Shown in pieces: positions 30,893 to 35,059 of a stretch of 35,059 nt of DNA. The notes beneath the pieces are model-generated. The model searched no databases and was not told where the DNA came from. It was given only the letters and a program-made list of their open reading frames with translations. How positions within the stretch are numbered: the first letter of the stretch is position 1; every line of letters begins with the position of its first letter. Origin of the DNA: an uncultured Muribaculaceae bacterium (GTDB lineage: Bacteria; Bacteroidota; Bacteroidia; Bacteroidales; Muribaculaceae); contig CAJTYC010000018.1 of the NCBI GenBank assembly GCA_910584185.1, forward strand, positions 1 to 35,059. The letters run 5' to 3'. The position numbers and the translations under genes were made by a program.

Positions 30893-32960
30893 TTTCAGGA
30901 GACCGATATATATTCTTTACGCGCTGGCAGCAATCTTGTGTGCGAGCGCTTTCTCTGTGTTATCAGGCACACAGTCGCAGAAGAAGCAACTCACCACCGA
31001 CAATTATCACAGGCCGGCACCCACAAAGCCCATCAAGCCTACGATACCCGATGCAAACCGTTATCAGGATGATAAGGTGTTTCTCGAATATGCAGACTCG
31101 CTTTACCGCCCGGCCAATGAGTATGAGGAGTTCCAGATTGTCAAGGGCTCGGTGAAGTTCAGGCAGGGTGGCATGTGGATGTTCTGCGACTCGGCCTATT
31201 ATTACCCGGAGAAAAATTCGATGGATGCCTTCGGACATGTGGAGATGCGCCAGGGCGATACTCTCTTCGTGTATGCCGACAAGCTCTATTATGACGGACT
31301 TGCGAAGCATGCGGTCTTGACCAACGGACCTTCGCGAAGCAATGTGCAGTTGAAGAACCGCACCGTGACGCTCACCACCGACAGCCTTGATTACGATATC
31401 AATTCCGATCTCGGCTGGTATGCGGTAGGAGGTCGTCTCGAAGATGACGTCAACACGTTGACCTCGCAATATGGCGAGTATTCGCCCGGCACTAAACTGG
31501 CTAAGTTTCGCACAGACGTTGTGCTCAATAATCGCAAGGACGGTTATAAGATGTTTACCAACGAACTCGATTACAGCACATTGACGCATATCGCCGAAAT
31601 CAATAGCCCAACGCGTATAGAAGGAGCCAACGACACGATAATCACGACACAAGGTTTCTACAACACGCAGACCGACCGTGCGGAGCTGACCTCGAGGTCG
31701 ACTATCCTCCATAGTGATTCCAATCGCAATGTGACTACTCTCGAGGGTGACTCAATCATCTACGACAAACTGACGCGCACGAGCCGTGCTTATATGTTTC
31801 GCAATCCGGCAAGGCATGCCGCCCCGATGGTTATCACCGACACGGCGCGCAAGGTGATGCTGATAGGCGGTTACGGTGAGTATAATGACTCCACACGTTC
31901 GGCCTATTCCACTGACTATCCGCTCCTCATAGAGTTCTCGCGCCCCGACTCTCTATATCTCCGGGCCGACACGATATTGTCGTTTATCGAGCCGGCCAAA
32001 GTGCCTGTATTCGACACTATACCAAAGATTACAGTCACAAAGGTTGATTCCATAGCCGACGAGTCTGCCCCGGCCATCGATACCATAACTAACTATGAAG
32101 TGGTGGTGGTGGATTCGGTGGCTAAGGATTTTCATGTGGCCAAGGCAATCGGCAAGGCGAGGTTTTTCAATCAGGATATGCAAGGCATAGCCGACACGCT
32201 TGTGATGCGTGAGCAGGATTCGATACTCTACATGCTGCGCAAGCCGGTGGTGTGGTCGGGCGAACGACAGATTTATGGCAACCGTATAGATGTGCATTTC
32301 AATGACTCAACGCCCGATTGGGCGTTGCTGCCTGAGTCGGGTCTCGCTGCTGAGCATGTGGCCGAGGATTTCTACAATCAACTTCAGGGTTCGCGCATGA
32401 AGGCATGGTTTGCCGACAAGACGCTCAAGCGACTCGAAGTGGAGGGTAATGTGATTGCATTGACGTTGCCCCAGGAGAGAGATTCATCTTACAATAAGCT
32501 CGTTCATGCGGAGTCTTCCTACCTGATTCTCCAGATGGATTCGGGCAAGGTGGAGCGCATGAAGATGTGGCCGGAGGTGACGGGCTACGTGGCTCCGCTT
32601 TTTGATGTCAAGAAGTCACAACAGTACATCGAGGGCTTCCGTTGGCTCGAGAAGCTGCGCCCCATACGCGCCTGGTATGGCGACAGACTGCACTGGAATG
32701 ACGAGCTTGGCGATGTAAGCGACGAACTCGAACAATACTTCCTCCAGCCGCCGCTCTTCAATGTGATACCGAAACCGAAGCGCACGCTGCCCGAAGCCGA
32801 GCTGGCACAACCTGACCAGTCAGACCAGCCAGACCAGCCAGACATGTCCGACAAGTCCGACAAGTCCGACAAGTCCGACGAGTCCGACAAGTCCGACAAG
32901 ACAGCACCGCAAGAGGGGAGTGCAACCATGCAAAATGAAGTAGAGACAAGCGATGAGTGA
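30882..32960 (+). CDS. OstA/LptA-like LPS transport protein
   Basis: From ATG 30882 this is a 692-residue protein with an N-terminal membrane or signal segment (about 8-25) and a long OstA/LptA-type beta-jellyroll region made of repeated strands (for example MDAFGHVEMRQGDTLFVYADKL, then later RFFNQDMQGIADTLVM). Such domains form the periplasmic bridge for LPS. It is much longer than proteobacterial LptA, as usual in Bacteroidales. The last 50 residues are a low-complexity tail encoded by ten 9-bp repeats (32814-32903). The frame is open to 30810, but that start would overlap surA widely; 30882 overlaps it by 11 bp. mutL starts inside its last codons. Confidence 0.85.
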   Translation: MKSSFRRPIYILYALAAILCASAFSVLSGTQSQKKQLTTDNYHRPAPTKPIKPTIPDANRYQDDKVFLEYADSLYRPANEYEEFQIVKGSVKFRQGGMWMFCDSAYYYPEKNSMDAFGHVEMRQGDTLFVYADKLYYDGLAKHAVLTNGPSRSNVQLKNRTVTLTTDSLDYDINSDLGWYAVGGRLEDDVNTLTSQYGEYSPGTKLAKFRTDVVLNNRKDGYKMFTNELDYSTLTHIAEINSPTRIEGANDTIITTQGFYNTQTDRAELTSRSTILHSDSNRNVTTLEGDSIIYDKLTRTSRAYMFRNPARHAAPMVITDTARKVMLIGGYGEYNDSTRSAYSTDYPLLIEFSRPDSLYLRADTILSFIEPAKVPVFDTIPKITVTKVDSIADESAPAIDTITNYEVVVVDSVAKDFHVAKAIGKARFFNQDMQGIADTLVMREQDSILYMLRKPVVWSGERQIYGNRIDVHFNDSTPDWALLPESGLAAEHVAEDFYNQLQGSRMKAWFADKTLKRLEVEGNVIALTLPQERDSSYNKLVHAESSYLILQMDSGKVERMKMWPEVTGYVAPLFDVKKSQQYIEGFRWLEKLRPIRAWYGDRLHWNDELGDVSDELEQYFLQPPLFNVIPKPKRTLPEAELAQPDQSDQPDQPDMSDKSDKSDKSDESDKSDKTAPQEGSATMQNEVETSDE
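32814..32903 (+). repeat. Ten-copy 9-bp coding tandem repeat
   Basis: Ten units of 9 bp: three of the GACCAGCCA type, then seven of the GACAAGTCC type with single-base variants. They encode Asp-x-Ser/Pro triplets (DQS, DQP, DMS, DKS, DES). Copy changes would keep the frame. Confidence 0.9.
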
Positions 32961-34806
32961 TATCATAAGACTTTTGCCTGACTCTGTGGCCAATCAGATT
33001 GCTGCGGGTGAGGTGATACAGCGGCCGGCCTCAGTCATCAAGGAGCTGGTGGAGAATGCCGTCGACGCGGGTGCCACGGAAATCAATATCGTAATCAAGG
33101 ATGCCGGTAAGACCCTTATCCAGGTTATCGACAATGGCAGCGGCATGTCGGAAATGGATGTGCGAATGGCTTTCGAACGCCATGCCACCTCAAAGATCCG
33201 TCAGGCCGACGACCTTTTCTCTCTTCACACCATGGGCTTCCGTGGGGAGGCTCTTCCCTCTATCTGTGCCATTTCGGAGGTCGAGGTGAAAACGCGTCTC
33301 GAGGGCAATCCGATGGGCACGCGTCTGCTCATTCTCGGCTCCAAGGTTATGGAGCAGGAACCTTGCGTCTGCGAGAAGGGCACCGTAATTTCGGTGCGCA
33401 AGATTTTCTTTAACGTGCCGGCGCGCCGCAAGTTTCTCAAGAGCGACAACGTGGAACTCTCCAACATAATGCGTGAGTTCGAGCGTCTGGCGCTTGTCAA
33501 CAATAATATACGCATGCGCATCGACACCGGCATAAAGCAGATAGACCTGCGTGCAGCATCCCTGCGTCTGCGCATAGAGGATATATGGCGCAATTCGCTC
33601 AAGTCTGACCACTTGATACCGGTTGATGTCGACACTTCGCTCGTAAAGATTGAAGGGTTCGTGTCAAGACCTGAATTTGCGCGTCGTCGCAATCCGCTTC
33701 AATATCTCATCGTGAATGGACGCAATATGCGTCATCCATATTTCCACAAGGCCATACTAAGCTGTTATGATAACCTCATCGCTTCTGACACTATGCCTTG
33801 CTATTTCATAAAGTTTGAGGTGGACCCTGCAACTATCGACGTAAATATTCATCCTACCAAGAATGAGATTAAGTTTGAGTATGAGCAGCAGATATGGCCC
33901 ATACTCGTGTCGGCGGTCAAGACAGCTTTGGGCAAATTCTCGGCAGTGCCGAGCATTGATTTCTCAATCGATGCTCTCCCGGTGGAACCTTATATGCCGG
34001 GAGATGCACCTCATGCCCCGCGCATGGATTATCGTAATGATTACAATCCCTTCAAGTCTGAGCGCGACAACATGACGCGTGTCGAGTCTGACTGGCAGAA
34101 ACTATATGAGGGCTTCAGCAACGGGCGTGAATATACACCTCCTGTACCTGTCATGCCCTCTGATACTGTGGAATCGACCGCACCGCAGGTGCCACCATTG
34201 GTCGATGATATGGAGGCTACTGAAGGCCCGCGTGTCTGCATGCAGATTGCCGGCAAGTATATTGTCACTTCCTCGCGCGATGGCTTGCTCGTCATAGACC
34301 AGCATCGCGCCCATGTTAAGATACTCTATGAGGAGTATATGGCCCGTGCCTCGCGTCAGGAGATAATCTCTCAGCGTGTTATGTTTCCTGAGTCAATAAC
34401 TCTCGATGAGTCGCAAAGCGCAGCTCTCGAAGGCATCTCCGATGAACTGCGCAATTTAGGCTTCACTCTCGAGTATGAGTCTGACATGAATTGGCTCATA
34501 ACGGCCATGCCTCCTCTTCCGCCGCGCACCAATGCCAAGGATGTGATACTGCGTATCCTCGACTCTGTGGCTGAAGATTCGGTGAATTATGGCAATGAGC
34601 AGGACTTGCGCGGCTCGATAAAGAGCCGGGTGATGCTTTTGGCAGCAAGGTCGGCGGCCATTCGTGGAGGCCAAGTGCTGACCGACGCCGAAATGAAAAA
34701 CATATTGGAATCGCTTTTCGCGCTTCCTGACCCTTCGTTCACCCCAAGCGGCAATCCAATCTACACACTCTTCGACGACAATCGCCTCTCCAAACTCCTG
34801 AACTGA
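32953..34806 (+). CDS. mutL: DNA mismatch repair protein MutL
   Basis: This 617-residue protein is MutL. The GHKL ATPase motifs are complete: AAGEVIQRPASVIKELVENA with the catalytic Glu and Asn (18-36), DNGSGM (60-65) and GFRGEALPSI (95-104). The transducer domain has DVNIHPTKNEIKF with the catalytic lysine. A linker (about 335-425) leads to the C-terminal dimerisation domain. The endonuclease motif DQHA(X)2E(X)4E reads DQHRAHVKILYE (449-460), with Arg for Ala and Val for the first Glu, and the CPHGRP-like metal site near the C terminus reads TPSGNP. It overlaps the OstA-like gene by 8 bp. Confidence 0.93.
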   Translation: MSDIIRLLPDSVANQIAAGEVIQRPASVIKELVENAVDAGATEINIVIKDAGKTLIQVIDNGSGMSEMDVRMAFERHATSKIRQADDLFSLHTMGFRGEALPSICAISEVEVKTRLEGNPMGTRLLILGSKVMEQEPCVCEKGTVISVRKIFFNVPARRKFLKSDNVELSNIMREFERLALVNNNIRMRIDTGIKQIDLRAASLRLRIEDIWRNSLKSDHLIPVDVDTSLVKIEGFVSRPEFARRRNPLQYLIVNGRNMRHPYFHKAILSCYDNLIASDTMPCYFIKFEVDPATIDVNIHPTKNEIKFEYEQQIWPILVSAVKTALGKFSAVPSIDFSIDALPVEPYMPGDAPHAPRMDYRNDYNPFKSERDNMTRVESDWQKLYEGFSNGREYTPPVPVMPSDTVESTAPQVPPLVDDMEATEGPRVCMQIAGKYIVTSSRDGLLVIDQHRAHVKILYEEYMARASRQEIISQRVMFPESITLDESQSAALEGISDELRNLGFTLEYESDMNWLITAMPPLPPRTNAKDVILRILDSVAEDSVNYGNEQDLRGSIKSRVMLLAARSAAIRGGQVLTDAEMKNILESLFALPDPSFTPSGNPIYTLFDDNRLSKLLN

Positions 34807-34826
34807 AAAGTATCCGGAGGCTCACA

Positions 34827-34890
34827 ATGCAACGTGTCTTGACAGCGAGGACGCGCAGAAGCGCGTCCCTGTTGTCAAGCTAAGTTGCAT
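34827..34890 (+). terminator. Long interrupted hairpin after mutL
   Basis: Three stems are stacked: ATGCAAC (34827-34833) with GTTGCAT (34884-34890), CTTGACA (34838-34844) with TGTCAAG (34873-34879), and GGACGCGC (34849-34856) with GCGCGTCC (34861-34868), capped by AGAA. The two internal loops are both 4 by 4. No T run follows. It probably ends the mutL transcript, and its last arm is the first part of repeat copy D. Confidence 0.65.
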
Positions 34891-34985
34891 CGCGAACTGG
34901 GGGAGAGGAGGCGCCGCCGACGACCAAAAGCAAACACCTGTCGCGAAGCCACCGGGAGAGAGTAGCCTCCGGCGACGACCAAAAG
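34884..34985 (+). repeat. Dispersed G-rich intergenic repeat, copy D
   Basis: A full unit 2 (from GTTGCATCGCGAACTGGGGGA to CGACGACCAAAAG) is followed by a full unit 1 (from TCGCGAAGCCACCG to CGACGACCAAAAG). The two units share length, the GAGAG core and the identical 13-bp end. An inverted fragment CCGGAGGCT at 34814-34822 matches AGCCTCCGG at 34964-34972. Confidence 0.88.
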
Positions 34986-35030
34986 AAATGATAATGAAGA
35001 TATGTCGTAAGCACTAACTGAAGTACACCT

Positions 35031-35059
35031 TTTGGAGGTTGCAATTGGGTTGTAATTTT
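35031..35059 (+). promoter_or_regulatory. Possible promoter cut by the window end
   Basis: TTTG at 35031-35034 is followed after 18 bp by TAATTTT, which would complete a TAnnTTTG box if the next base is G. It would drive a plus-strand gene beyond the window. Confidence 0.35.

Noticed and set aside
34884..34985. CRISPR array
   Set aside because: Only two units, of different type, with short unequal spacing and no cas genes. The 9-bp tract at 32814-32903 is coding and has no spacers.

Overview
The window reads as a chromosomal segment of a Bacteroidales bacterium, most likely Muribaculaceae-like at family level (the family is an inference, the order is well supported). Evidence: a Bacteroidetes-type omega (Rpb6-like) RNA polymerase subunit next to bamD, a kinase-free PASTA membrane protein, the two-gene tgt-lptG unit, DUF2520 and DUF5063 proteins, SurA/OstA genes in a row, few Shine-Dalgarno sequences, and several promoters of the Bacteroidetes sigma-ABfr form (TTTG, 19-20 bp, TAnnTTTG). 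Coding density is high and nearly all genes are housekeeping. I see no phage, insertion sequence, CRISPR array or rRNA.

Layout. 1-1345: the 3' end of tRNA-Arg(ACG) with its terminator, then a ROK sugar kinase. 1342-3823 (minus): an ATP-grasp-like protein of unknown substrate, a DUF2520 Rossmann protein and a Maf nucleotide pyrophosphatase. 3824-5083 (minus): bamD and the omega subunit, ended by a 50-bp perfect palindrome. 5219-9986 (plus): a five-gene run (PASTA protein, RluD-type pseudouridine synthase, acyltransferase, membrane metallophosphoesterase, HPPK). 10087-13277 (minus): two tandem, related, secreted proteins of unknown function, the most accessory-looking part. 13610-15993 (minus): tgt and an LptF/LptG permease. 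16220-20165 (plus): yicC, gmk, nadD, DUF5063 and an M18 aminopeptidase. 20400-23878 (plus): tig, clpP, clpX. 24126-26306: recQ. 26455-34806 (plus): three SurA/PpiC-type periplasmic folding proteins, an OstA/LptA-like protein and mutL.

The dominant theme is envelope biogenesis: BamD, three periplasmic chaperone/isomerase proteins, the OstA-like protein and the LptF/G permease all serve outer-membrane protein or LPS delivery. Trigger factor with ClpXP forms the cytosolic protein-quality module.

The most unusual feature is not a gene. A family of roughly 40-45-bp G-rich repeat units ending in CGACGAC occurs at four intergenic sites (3767-3823, 13491-13605, 20241-20315, 34884-34985), and a related head sequence forms the stem of the terminator at 1302-1343. 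Two copies are bracketed by inverted arms and look like miniature mobile or BIME-like elements. Other points of note: a promoter that predicts a leaderless tgt mRNA, a Tgt without the zinc-site cysteines, a MutL with a degenerate endonuclease motif, and a 9-bp coding tandem repeat at the end of the OstA-like gene.
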